Shown here piece by piece: positions 24,945-32,413 of a stretch of 64,000 nucleotides of DNA. A program made the translations under genes and the position numbers. Source of the DNA: Streptomyces sp. S.PB5 (GTDB taxonomy: Bacteria > Actinomycetota > Actinomycetes > Streptomycetales > Streptomycetaceae); assembly GCF_030403745.1 (NCBI RefSeq), contig NZ_JAQMWP010000007.1, positions 186,001-250,000 of the forward strand, given 5' to 3'. The notes beneath the pieces are model-generated. The model saw nothing but the letters and a program-made list of their open reading frames with translations, had not been told where the DNA came from and did not search any database. Position 1 is the stretch's first letter, and each line of letters begins with the position of its first letter.

Positions 24945-27239
24945 GTGGAACGTGCGCAGGAACATGCTTCGACAGGCGGGCCGGAAGGCTCCGCACTGGA
25001 ACTTCTGGTCCACGGGGTGGGCGGTACGACGCCCGAGAAGATGCTCGACGATCCGCGGACCGTGCGGATCACCGGCGACGACACCGCGGCCGTCTTCCGG
25101 CGCGCCGAGGACGCCGGGGCCGACACCGCACGCCGGGACGGATCACGCGGTGAGCCGGTCCCCGAGGCCTACGTCTGGTGCAACCTCACCTCCGGCAACG
25201 CCTCGCGCGCCCTGTGGCTGTTGCTGCTGCCGTTCATGGTCGTCAACCTCGCCCACTGGATGCGCCCCGCCGCGCGCGGCCGCACCCGCACCGTCCGGCT
25301 GTACGGACTGCTGGTCCGGCTCGCGGCGCTGTCCCTGACGGTGCTGCTGGTCGCCGCGGTCTGCGAGGTCGCCCTCGACCTGGCGGCCTGGCAGTGCGCG
25401 GGCAACTCCGCGTGCGCCGACCGCCACTCCTGGCTGGGCTTCCTGTCACCGACCGTCTCGAACGGCGGCTGGTGGAGCGGCCCCGGTCGCCGCCTCGCCC
25501 TGGCCGCACTCCTCCCCACCCTGCTCACCTGCCTGCTGTGGTACCTCTCCCACCGCACCTGGAACGCCTACGAGTCCCAGCAGCCGCTCTCCCACCCCTC
25601 CGAGCTCGACGAGGACAACGCCCGTACCGCCCTCGGCCGCCCCGGCTTCTGGTACGGCCGCCGCCTGGTGGCCCGCCTCCGCGCCGCCCACACCGCCGCC
25701 GCCCTGCTCACCATCGCCGCGGCCGTGGGTTCGGCAGCGGCCCGCTTCGACCGCCGCGCCGGAGGTCCCGTCGTGCTCGACACCCTGGGCCACCTCCTGA
25801 CCGTGACCCTGGCCGCCGGAGCGGCCACGGTCATCTGGGTGGTCTGCCGCCGCGGCCGCAGCGAGCACCGCCTCGACCGCGAGCTCGACGAGCATCTCGT
25901 ACGACGTCTGCCGCTCGCCGCGCTCGGCGTGCTCGCACTGACCCTGCTCTACGCGGGCTGGGACCGCCCGGGGTGGGAGTCGACGGGGCGGCTGCCGGGC
26001 GACGCGACCTTCGGCGGGATCGCCCTGGGGCAGGGGCTGATCGTGATCGTCCTCGCCGTCGTGGCCCGCCTGCTCCACGCGACCCACCCCGACCGCCGCG
26101 CCGCCATGCGCGGACTGGGCGGACCCGCCGTCGCGATGCTGGCCTGCGCCCTCGGCGGAGTGATGTCCGGCGGTGTCTCCCAGCGGGTGGCCGACTGGCT
26201 CGACGGCACCGGCACCTCCATCGCCGGACCGCCGGTCCTGCTGACCTGGCAGGCGTCCGTGATCCCGCCCCTCATCGTGGTGCTGCTGGTGCTGTGCGGC
26301 TGGCTGGGCCGGCGCACCTGGCTGCTGCGCCGCACCGAGCTGGACGCCGTGGCCGCCGCCTACCCCGACGAGCCCGAGGACCGGGCCCGCACCCGGAGCA
26401 TCGCCACCACCCGCGCCCTGGCCGGCCTCACCGACCGGGCCCCGCTGATCGTCGCCGTCACCTCCGCCACGACCCTGCTGCTGGGTGCCGCGGCGCTGGT
26501 GGGCGCCCTCGTCACCGAGAAGACCCCGGCCGAGGCGGGGGAGACGTCGTACGCCTTCGTCCAGGGCGCCGCCGACACCGCGCAGGCGCTGGGCTCCTGG
26601 CTGATCGGGGTCGGCTTCATACTGTTCGTCACCTGGGGGCGGCGCGCCTACAAGGACCCCTCCGCGCGCCGCACCATCGGCATCCTGTGGGACGTCGGCA
26701 CCTTCTGGCCGCGCGCCGCCCACCCCTTCTCGCCGCCCTGCTACGCCGAGCGCGCGGTGCCCGACCTGACCTGGAGGATGGCCACCTGGACCCGGGCCAC
26801 CGGCGGCCGCCTGGTCATCTCCGGGCACTCCCAGGGCAGCGTCCTCGCCGCGGCGGCGGCCTGGCAGCTGACCCCGTCGGACCGCCGCAGGGTCGCGCTG
26901 CTGACGTACGGCTCCCCGCTGGAACGGCTCTACGGCCGCTGGTTCCCGGCCCACTTCGGGCCTGCGGCACTGAGCTCCCTGCACCACGACGTCGCCTGCT
27001 GGCGCAACCTGTACCGGCTCACCGACCCCATCGGCGGCCCGGTCCGGCTGCCCGGCGACTGCGGGCCCGAGGTCGACCACGCCCCGCTCGCGGACCCGCT
27101 GGCGTACGGCCGCACCGACCAACACCCCCTGCCCGCACCGATCCTGGGCCACTCCGACTACCAGGCCGACCCGGCCTTCGCCGAGGAACGGGGAAAGCTG
27201 CTGGGCCGGCTGCGGCCGGACGTACCGGCGCAGCGGTAG
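24945..27239 (+). CDS. Polytopic membrane protein with a C-terminal lipase-like (GHSQG) domain
   Basis: 764 residues. The soluble N-terminal segment starts with LELLVHGVGGTTPEKML, itself an oxyanion-type HG motif. Then come about ten hydrophobic helices in four or more groups, between residues about 85 and 580. The C-terminal soluble domain has a nucleophile elbow ISGHSQGSVLAAAAAW and downstream LLTYGSPLERLYGRWFP. Serine-hydrolase chemistry facing the cytoplasm is likely, but the substrate (lipid or envelope component) is unknown. I chose GTG 24945 behind GGGGGAAG; an in-frame GTG at 24921 is an alternative. I know similar long hypothetical proteins in Streptomyces but no function. Confidence 0.75.
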   Translation: MERAQEHASTGGPEGSALELLVHGVGGTTPEKMLDDPRTVRITGDDTAAVFRRAEDAGADTARRDGSRGEPVPEAYVWCNLTSGNASRALWLLLLPFMVVNLAHWMRPAARGRTRTVRLYGLLVRLAALSLTVLLVAAVCEVALDLAAWQCAGNSACADRHSWLGFLSPTVSNGGWWSGPGRRLALAALLPTLLTCLLWYLSHRTWNAYESQQPLSHPSELDEDNARTALGRPGFWYGRRLVARLRAAHTAAALLTIAAAVGSAAARFDRRAGGPVVLDTLGHLLTVTLAAGAATVIWVVCRRGRSEHRLDRELDEHLVRRLPLAALGVLALTLLYAGWDRPGWESTGRLPGDATFGGIALGQGLIVIVLAVVARLLHATHPDRRAAMRGLGGPAVAMLACALGGVMSGGVSQRVADWLDGTGTSIAGPPVLLTWQASVIPPLIVVLLVLCGWLGRRTWLLRRTELDAVAAAYPDEPEDRARTRSIATTRALAGLTDRAPLIVAVTSATTLLLGAAALVGALVTEKTPAEAGETSYAFVQGAADTAQALGSWLIGVGFILFVTWGRRAYKDPSARRTIGILWDVGTFWPRAAHPFSPPCYAERAVPDLTWRMATWTRATGGRLVISGHSQGSVLAAAAAWQLTPSDRRRVALLTYGSPLERLYGRWFPAHFGPAALSSLHHDVACWRNLYRLTDPIGGPVRLPGDCGPEVDHAPLADPLAYGRTDQHPLPAPILGHSDYQADPAFAEERGKLLGRLRPDVPAQR

Positions 27240-27275
27240 GGGAGGCCGGCCGCTCGGCAGGCTGCCGTGGACCGA

Positions 27276-27291
27276 CCGGCGTCACCGCCGG
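27276..27291. terminator. Small hairpin between convergent genes
   Basis: CCGGCG-N4-CGCCGG, 6-base arms, in the 65-base gap between the membrane hydrolase and the beta-helix/AAA gene. Weak; its terminator role is only inferred from position. Confidence 0.3.
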
Positions 27292-27304
27292 ATGGCGCCA
27301 ACTC

Positions 27305-29752
27305 CTAAGGCAGCGCGGGCAGATCCTCCTCGAACAGCAGCGTCAGGACGTCCGTGCTGGGCTCCTCGACCTGGGCGACCCGGCTCGCGTGCCGCTCAAC
27401 CATGGCCTCGAAGGTCTGGCGGGCGGTGCGGCCGTTGCCGAAGGCGGGGCCCTTCGGGATCGCCGTGAAGTACTTGAGGAGCGCCTCGGGGGCGCCCGGG
27501 GCCAGCCGGTACTCGTGCTCCTCGGCCTGCTGCTCCACGATCCGCAGCAGCTCGTCGGGGGCGTAGTCGCCGAAGGTGATGGTCCGTGAGAAGCGGGACG
27601 CCACACCCGGGTTGACCGAGAGGAACCGCTCCATCTCGGCCGTGTAGCCCGCGACGATCACCACGACCGCGTCCCGGTGGTCCTCCATCAGCTTCACCAG
27701 GGTGTCGATGGCCTCCTTGCCGAAGTCCCGGCCGGAGTCCTCGGGCGACAGCGCGTACGCCTCGTCGATGAACAGCACCCCGCCGCGAGCCCGGTCGAAG
27801 GCCTCCTGGGTGCGGATCGCGGTGGAGCCGATGTGCTCGCCGACCAGGTCCACGCGGGACACCTCGACGAGATGGCCCTTCTCCAGGACCCCGAGAGCGG
27901 CGAGGATCTCGCCGTAGAGACGGGCGACGGTCGTCTTGCCGGTGCCGGGGGAGCCGGTGAAGACCAGATGGCGCTTGACCGAGGCCGCCTTCAGGCCCGC
28001 CTGCTGGCGCCGCCGGCCGACCTCGATCATGTCGGTGAGGGCCCGCACCTCGCGCTTGACGCTCTCCAGGCCCACCAGCGCGTCCAGTTCACCCATGACG
28101 GCCTGGGAGGTGCGGGAGGCCTTCTCGGGCTCGGCCGGGGCGGCCGGGGGCTCCTGTTCGGCCGCCCGCTGCCCGGGGATCGAGCCGAGCAGACCGGGGG
28201 ACTGGCTCACCGTCTGTACGGCCGTCTCCGGTGCGGCGGGCGTCCTCATGCCCGCGCTCCCCGCGCTCTCGTCGCTCGTGCAGTCCTCGACGACGGGGCC
28301 CGTGCCCGATCCGGAGTCCGGGCCGGCGTCGGCGAACTCGTAGCCGCCGCGGGTGCACCGCTCCGTGCGGCACTTCTTCAGCGTCGTACGGCAGCCGTCT
28401 ATCACATGGAAGCCGTAGCCGCCGCTGCCGGTGACCCGGCAGTTGAGGAAGCTGCCCCGGCCGCCCGCGGAGACGTAGAACCCGGCCTCGGCGGGGGAGT
28501 CGACCGTGCAGCGCTCTATCGTCGGGTCGGCGCCCTTGGTGACGATGATCCCGGTCTGGGTGCCGTCCACCGTGCAGTTGTTGAGCGTGCCGCCGCTGCC
28601 GTGGTCCCGGAACCAGGCGCCGGTCGCGGCATCGCGGATGCGGCAGTCGTCGAGCTGTGCGGTGGCGCCGTCGCTCACCGACACGGCCGTGTTGCGCACC
28701 TGGGAGAGGTCGCTGTCGACGACGTCCGCGCGGGACCCGCGGTCGAGGACGAACAGCGCGTCCGGCACGTCGTGCACCCGGCAGGAGTCCAGCACCGCGG
28801 TCGCCCCGTCGCTCACCCACACCGCGGGGTAGTCGCCGGTGCTGTCGAAGATCTCGCACTGGTTGGCGTCCACCCGGGTGCCCGGGTCCCACACCGACAG
28901 TCCGTTGCGCCCGAACTGCCGCACCGTCGTGCGGGTCAGCGTCAGGACCGAACGCGAGCGCAGGTCCACCGCGTTCTCGGGGATGTCGTGGATCCGGCAG
29001 TCGGCCAGGGTGAGTACGGCGTCGGTGTCGAGGGTGACGCCGTCGCCGCTGGTGCGGTGCACACCGCAGTCGGTGAGCTGCGCGGTGGCCCTGTTGGTGA
29101 CCTGGACACCGCTGCCGCGGACCTCGTAGACCTCGCAACCCACCGCTTCCAGCGCGGAGTTCTCGCCGGTCGCCGACAGACCCACGCCCGAGGCGTGGTG
29201 CACCCGGCAGCGCTCCAGCCGGGGGTGCCCGCCGCCGCGGACCGCGACCCCGGACTGGCCGGCCGCCACGACCTCGCACTCCTCGAACACCCCGCCCCCG
29301 CCGTCGACCACGGCGATCCCGATCCCGGCCGGGTTGTCGACGGTGCAGCGCCGCACGGTGGGACGGGCGCCGCCGCGCACCTCGATGCCGGCCGCGGACC
29401 GGGTGACGATGCGGATGTCGATGAGCTCCGGAGTGCCCTCCTCGACGAGCAGGGCGGGCGCTGCCGCGTCCTGACCCTCCACATGCAGGTCCTGGACCAC
29501 CGCCGAGGCACACACGGTCAGCGGCACCCCGTCGGCGGGCGCGATGCGCACCGAGCCGGGGGAGCCCTCGGGGCCGCGCAGGGTCACCGCCCGCTGGACG
29601 ACGAGGTTCTCCCGGTAGGTGCCGGGGGCGATGGTGAGGACGTCGCCGTCGGCCGCGGCCTCCAGGGCGGCGGCGAGCGATGCGTACTCACCCGTGCGGC
29701 GCCGCCACCGCGAGGTGCCGGTGTGCGTCACCTGGACCGTGCCCTGTGCCAT
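27305..29752 (-). CDS. Right-handed beta-helix / CbxX-type AAA+ ATPase fusion
   Basis: 815 residues. After the start (MAQGTVQVTHTG), residues about 20-500 form a parallel beta-helix, seen as roughly twenty units of the type xxVxxCxVxxxxxxGVxVxxG (for example VRRCTVDNPAGIGIAV and LTDCGVHRTSGDGVTL), as in pectate-lyase-like PbH1 proteins. A Pro/Ala-rich linker follows. From about residue 545 comes a CbxX/CfqX AAA+ domain: DALVGLESVKREV, Walker A GSPGTGKTT near residue 599, Walker B GVLFIDEAYAL, and the arginine region NPGVASRFSRTI. There is no signal peptide. The ATPase resembles the Rubisco-activase CbbX and type VII EccA class. The ATG at 29785 is a possible earlier start. Confidence 0.85.
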   Translation of the reverse strand: MAQGTVQVTHTGTSRWRRRTGEYASLAAALEAAADGDVLTIAPGTYRENLVVQRAVTLRGPEGSPGSVRIAPADGVPLTVCASAVVQDLHVEGQDAAAPALLVEEGTPELIDIRIVTRSAAGIEVRGGARPTVRRCTVDNPAGIGIAVVDGGGGVFEECEVVAAGQSGVAVRGGGHPRLERCRVHHASGVGLSATGENSALEAVGCEVYEVRGSGVQVTNRATAQLTDCGVHRTSGDGVTLDTDAVLTLADCRIHDIPENAVDLRSRSVLTLTRTTVRQFGRNGLSVWDPGTRVDANQCEIFDSTGDYPAVWVSDGATAVLDSCRVHDVPDALFVLDRGSRADVVDSDLSQVRNTAVSVSDGATAQLDDCRIRDAATGAWFRDHGSGGTLNNCTVDGTQTGIIVTKGADPTIERCTVDSPAEAGFYVSAGGRGSFLNCRVTGSGGYGFHVIDGCRTTLKKCRTERCTRGGYEFADAGPDSGSGTGPVVEDCTSDESAGSAGMRTPAAPETAVQTVSQSPGLLGSIPGQRAAEQEPPAAPAEPEKASRTSQAVMGELDALVGLESVKREVRALTDMIEVGRRRQQAGLKAASVKRHLVFTGSPGTGKTTVARLYGEILAALGVLEKGHLVEVSRVDLVGEHIGSTAIRTQEAFDRARGGVLFIDEAYALSPEDSGRDFGKEAIDTLVKLMEDHRDAVVVIVAGYTAEMERFLSVNPGVASRFSRTITFGDYAPDELLRIVEQQAEEHEYRLAPGAPEALLKYFTAIPKGPAFGNGRTARQTFEAMVERHASRVAQVEEPSTDVLTLLFEEDLPALP

Positions 29753-29954
29753 GGCGTTGCCGTGCCCCCACTGTGCGGTACTCATGGGCTCACTCGCTGA
29801 CGGGGCGTCACCGCCGGTACCGAGGGTGCTCGCGCATCCCGCACCGGCACGTCCCAACAGCTCGCTCGCGCGCGGGTCTCGTGCTGCCGAAGAAGTTCGG
29901 CCGGTCCACCGTAGCGTGCGCGCAGGTGGTGGGTTGACCAGAGCCGGAAGGCTG

Positions 29955-30569
29955 TCAGCTGCCGGTACCGGTCCGGCCCCAGTCCGGACCCGCCCGGTCC
30001 CAGGCCTGGTCCCAACGCGCGTACCGGCGACGGACCATGCGCCAGACGATCAGCCGACGGGCGGTCTCTATGAGGCCGGTACCGAGCAGCGCCGCGCCGA
30101 ACCCGGCGAGGACGGCGTGTGTCGTGGCCGTCGCGGAGTCCAGCGGGCGGGCCACCAGGTGGCCCTGGGCGTCCGTCCATATCGTGAACCGGTCTCCGCT
30201 GCGCGGGTCCTTGAGGCTCGCCATGACCGAGCCGTGCTGTGCTGTGCCGTCCGGTGCGGTCCAGTGGGCCAGGACGCGGGTGCGCAGCTCACGTCCGGTG
30301 GAGGTCTCCGGATCGGCGTCCAGCGGGGAGCGGTCCAGTTTGCGGTTCACGGTCGCCGTCACCAGGTGGCGGGACGCGCGCTGGTTGCGGACCGAATCCT
30401 GCAGCGCGTCCTGGGCGACGCCGCCCACGAGAACACCGGCCACGGGTGTGACGACCAGGATGAGCAGCAGGGCCGCGAGGGCGACCCAGGCCTCGGCCAG
30501 GTCGGTCGCACGGCGCAGCGGATTGTGCCGCCAGCGCCAGAGTCCGCTGATCGCTCGCACCGTCCGCAC
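29955..30569 (-). CDS. Rv1733c-like membrane protein
   Basis: 204 residues from GTG 30569 (MRTVRAISGLWRWRHNPLRR). There are two transmembrane helices, at about residues 26-50 (AWVALAALLLILVVTPVAGV) and 155-175 (AVLAGFGAALLGTGLIETARRL), flanking an extracytoplasmic segment with TVNRKLDRS and VLAHWTAPDGT. This layout and the motif NPLRRATDLAEAW match the Rv1733c family found in Streptomyces and mycobacteria; function unknown. The frame extends upstream to a TTG at 30626, but that stretch holds a rare TTA codon and lacks a better ribosome site, so I prefer the shorter form. It is monocistronic as far as visible. Confidence 0.75.
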   Translation of the reverse strand: MRTVRAISGLWRWRHNPLRRATDLAEAWVALAALLLILVVTPVAGVLVGGVAQDALQDSVRNQRASRHLVTATVNRKLDRSPLDADPETSTGRELRTRVLAHWTAPDGTAQHGSVMASLKDPRSGDRFTIWTDAQGHLVARPLDSATATTHAVLAGFGAALLGTGLIETARRLIVWRMVRRRYARWDQAWDRAGPDWGRTGTGS

Positions 30570-30728
30570 CCCCTTCCCGCTCCGTGATAACCCGCGGCGG
30601 AGCCGTTCACGCGCGGACCCGGTCAAAGAGAGAGCGAAATCACCGGACCGGGGCCTCTCATGAACTTCTCACGATGCCCAACGCGCAGGCCCCCGCGCCC
30701 GGTTCCCGCATCGCGGCGCTTTTGTGGA

Positions 30729-30776
30729 TCTTCGGCTTCTTGCGTCTTCGGGTTCCTGCGTCTTCGGCTTCTTGAT
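30729..30776. repeat. Three tandem 16-base repeats
   Basis: Units 30729-30744, 30745-30760 and 30761-30776 follow TCTTCGGCTTCTTGCG with two changes in the middle unit and two at the end of the last. They lie in the 232-base gap between the Rv1733c-like gene and the 3' end of the MOSC gene. No coding or regulatory role is visible. Confidence 0.75.
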
Positions 30777-30801
30777 CCGCGATTTGGTGAACCTTCAATA
30801 T

Positions 30802-31629
30802 TCAGCCGAGAATCTCCACCGGGTCGCCGACGCGGATCGTGCCGCGGGACTGCGGCACCAGGTTCTGCCCGAAGACCAGCTTTCCGCTCAAGCGCCGGTG
30901 GCGTCCCAGCGTGTGCAGGGGTTCCCGGCCCCGCTCGGCGCTGCTCTGGTCGGTGGTGGTCACGACACAGCGCCCGCAGGTCTTGGCGACGCGGAAGACG
31001 ACGTCACCGATCGCGACGCGCGACCAGTCGTCCTCGGCCCAGGCGTCGGTGCCCGACACGACCACGTTGGGCCGGAACCGGTTCATCGGCAGCGGGCCCT
31101 CGGCGGCGTGATCGCCCTGCGCGATCAAGGAGTTGAGAGCGTCCAGGGAACCGGTCGTGGTGAGCAGCAGGGGATAGCCGTCGGCGAAGGAGACGGTCTC
31201 GCCTTCCAGCGCGTAGTCGGGGTCGACGGGCCTGCGGCGGGCGGGATCGTCCATGTGCACGAGACGGACGTCGGCGCCCAGATAGGCGCTGCACCAGGCG
31301 TGCACCGCCGGGTCCTCGGCGGGCACCGCCTCCACCTTGTCCCGGAAGATCTCCATCGGCACGGTGCCGACCGGCCGCGGCACCGGGACCTCCAGCGGCG
31401 CCATGCCGGGCGCGGACAGGCGAACGCCGCCGCCGGGCAGAAGCTCGGCGGCGGCAAGCGCGATACGCGGCTGCTGGCGTTGCGTGACGACCTTTCCCCC
31501 GTCGTCGATCAGCGCCCAGCGCCTGTCCCCGGCCAGCCCCCAGGGCTCGACCTCGGCACTCCCGGGCGCGAGACCCCGGAACGCCTTGACCGGATGGACA
31601 TGGATCGACAGCAGCTGCGCATTCCCCAT
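30802..31629 (-). CDS. MOSC-domain protein (YcbX/mARC-like)
   Basis: 275 residues. The N-terminal beta-barrel is typical of MOSC proteins: LLSIHVHPVKAFRGLAPG and GLAGDRRWALIDDGG. The C-terminal MOSC core has NRFRPNVVVSGTDAWAEDDW, and the conserved cysteine is in AKTCGRCVVTTTDQ, the residue expected to bind molybdenum cofactor sulfur or substrate. Such proteins act in reduction of N-hydroxylated compounds or in sulfur transfer. The start is ATG 31629. The next gene on the strand stops 42 bases upstream, so the two may be co-transcribed. Confidence 0.88.
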   Translation of the reverse strand: MGNAQLLSIHVHPVKAFRGLAPGSAEVEPWGLAGDRRWALIDDGGKVVTQRQQPRIALAAAELLPGGGVRLSAPGMAPLEVPVPRPVGTVPMEIFRDKVEAVPAEDPAVHAWCSAYLGADVRLVHMDDPARRRPVDPDYALEGETVSFADGYPLLLTTTGSLDALNSLIAQGDHAAEGPLPMNRFRPNVVVSGTDAWAEDDWSRVAIGDVVFRVAKTCGRCVVTTTDQSSAERGREPLHTLGRHRRLSGKLVFGQNLVPQSRGTIRVGDPVEILG

Positions 31630-31671
31630 GAGGACATCGTGCCAGGTGGCACGCGGAGTCCAGGGGTGGGC

Positions 31672-32109
31672 TCAGTAGCCGCGGTACTGCTGGTTGTTGT
31701 ACGGGTCCTGGTACGGGGCCGGGGCCGGACGGGGCGCCGCGGGGCGCATCGCCTCGTAACCCATGCCCTGCGCCGCCGCCGGACGGGGCTGCTGGGGCTG
31801 GGGGCCGGGATAACCGCGCGGTGCGGCGGCCTGCTGCGGGATGTACGCGGCCGGCGCCTGCTGCAGCGGTGAGGGCTGCTGCGCCTGCGGGTAGCCGTAG
31901 GAGGGCTGGGACGGACCCGCCGGGAGGGCGGGCAGTGCCGAGGGCAGCGCGGGCAGGTTGCTGCTGCTCGGCATGGCGTACTCGGCGGGGACCCGGATCG
32001 GGGCGATCTGCGGGGTGCCCCGCTCGGCCACGAGGGAGTCGTAGATCGGAGTGTCCGGGAAGGAGGCGGAGTAGTAGCCGCCGCCATAAGTGGAGCGGGG
32101 GGAGGTCAT
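31672..32109 (-). CDS. Pro/Gln/Tyr-rich small protein of unknown function
   Basis: 145 residues. The conserved-looking N-terminus is MTSPRSTYGGGYYSASFPDT, then VAERGTPQIAPIRVPAEYA, followed by a long proline, glutamine and tyrosine-rich tail (PSYGYPQAQQPSP, QDPYNNQQYRGY). There is no signal peptide or transmembrane helix; the tail is probably disordered. I recall similar Streptomyces proteins without known function. The ATG at 32109 is preceded by a CACTTATGG stretch with GGAGGT inside the first codons, so initiation may be weak or leaderless. Confidence 0.65.
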   Translation of the reverse strand: MTSPRSTYGGGYYSASFPDTPIYDSLVAERGTPQIAPIRVPAEYAMPSSSNLPALPSALPALPAGPSQPSYGYPQAQQPSPLQQAPAAYIPQQAAAPRGYPGPQPQQPRPAAAQGMGYEAMRPAAPRPAPAPYQDPYNNQQYRGY

Positions 32110-32203
32110 GGCACATAAGTTAAGCCCACGATGTGCTGGTTGGGGAGACCGATAAGAGGGTTGTTTTCCGTGTCGGCAGTGGCACCGGACTCCCAATGCG
32201 AGC

Positions 32204-32258
32204 GAACTCGGCAAAAAAGGACGGGGACAGGGGTTCAGATCCTGTAAAGGCCGAGTTC
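32204..32258 (+). other. Foldable two-stem element (possible small RNA or tRNA-fragment mimic)
   Basis: The outer stem is GAACTCGGC (32204-32212) pairing with GCCGAGTTC (32250-32258). The inner stem is ACAGG (32227-32231) with CCTGT (32241-32245), with the loop GGTTCAGAT. The inner hairpin resembles a T-arm, but no acceptor stem matches, so it is not a tRNA. Transcription is not shown. Confidence 0.4.
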
Positions 32259-32336
32259 CGGGCGGGTTACCGGGGGTTGGAGCGCGATCTTCCTGTGCAC
32301 CTCATGGGAGTTCGCGGTCGCGGGGAATAGGTTGGC

Positions 32337-32364
32337 CCTGTAGAGAACCACCTGTAGAGAACCA
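32337..32364. repeat. Perfect 14-base tandem direct repeat upstream of terD
   Basis: CCTGTAGAGAACCA occurs twice back to back, 49 bases before the chosen start of the TerD gene. This position could be the promoter or 5' leader. It may be a tandem operator or a recent slip duplication. Confidence 0.65.
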
Positions 32365-32413
32365 ATGGGCTGCCGGGACATGCCTGGCGCGGCGACACGT
32401 GATGGGGGCGGAC

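Larger units (their letters stand above)
32110..32413. other. Intergenic region with structured element and tandem repeat
   Basis: 304 bases between the divergent Pro-rich protein and TerD genes. It contains a two-stem foldable stretch at 32204-32258 and a perfect 14-base tandem duplication at 32337-32364. No reading frame here resembles a protein. Confidence 0.6.

Noticed and set aside
27305..29752. EccA component of a type VII secretion cluster
   Set aside because: The ATPase class is related, but no EccB-E, EsxA/B or WXG100 genes flank it and the N-terminal half is a beta-helix instead of TPR repeats.
29955..30626. Longer Rv1733c-like gene starting at TTG 30626 with a TTA (bldA-dependent) codon
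   Set aside because: The extension has no clear ribosome site, uses a rare start, and the family begins near RTVRAISGLWRW. The TTA would be interesting only if the longer start were proven.
32204..32258. tRNA-like T-arm (GGTTCAGATCC) suggesting a tRNA gene or attachment site
   Set aside because: The loop lacks the conserved A58, the bases after it have no matching 5' acceptor strand, and no D- or anticodon arm is present. Kept only as a foldable element.
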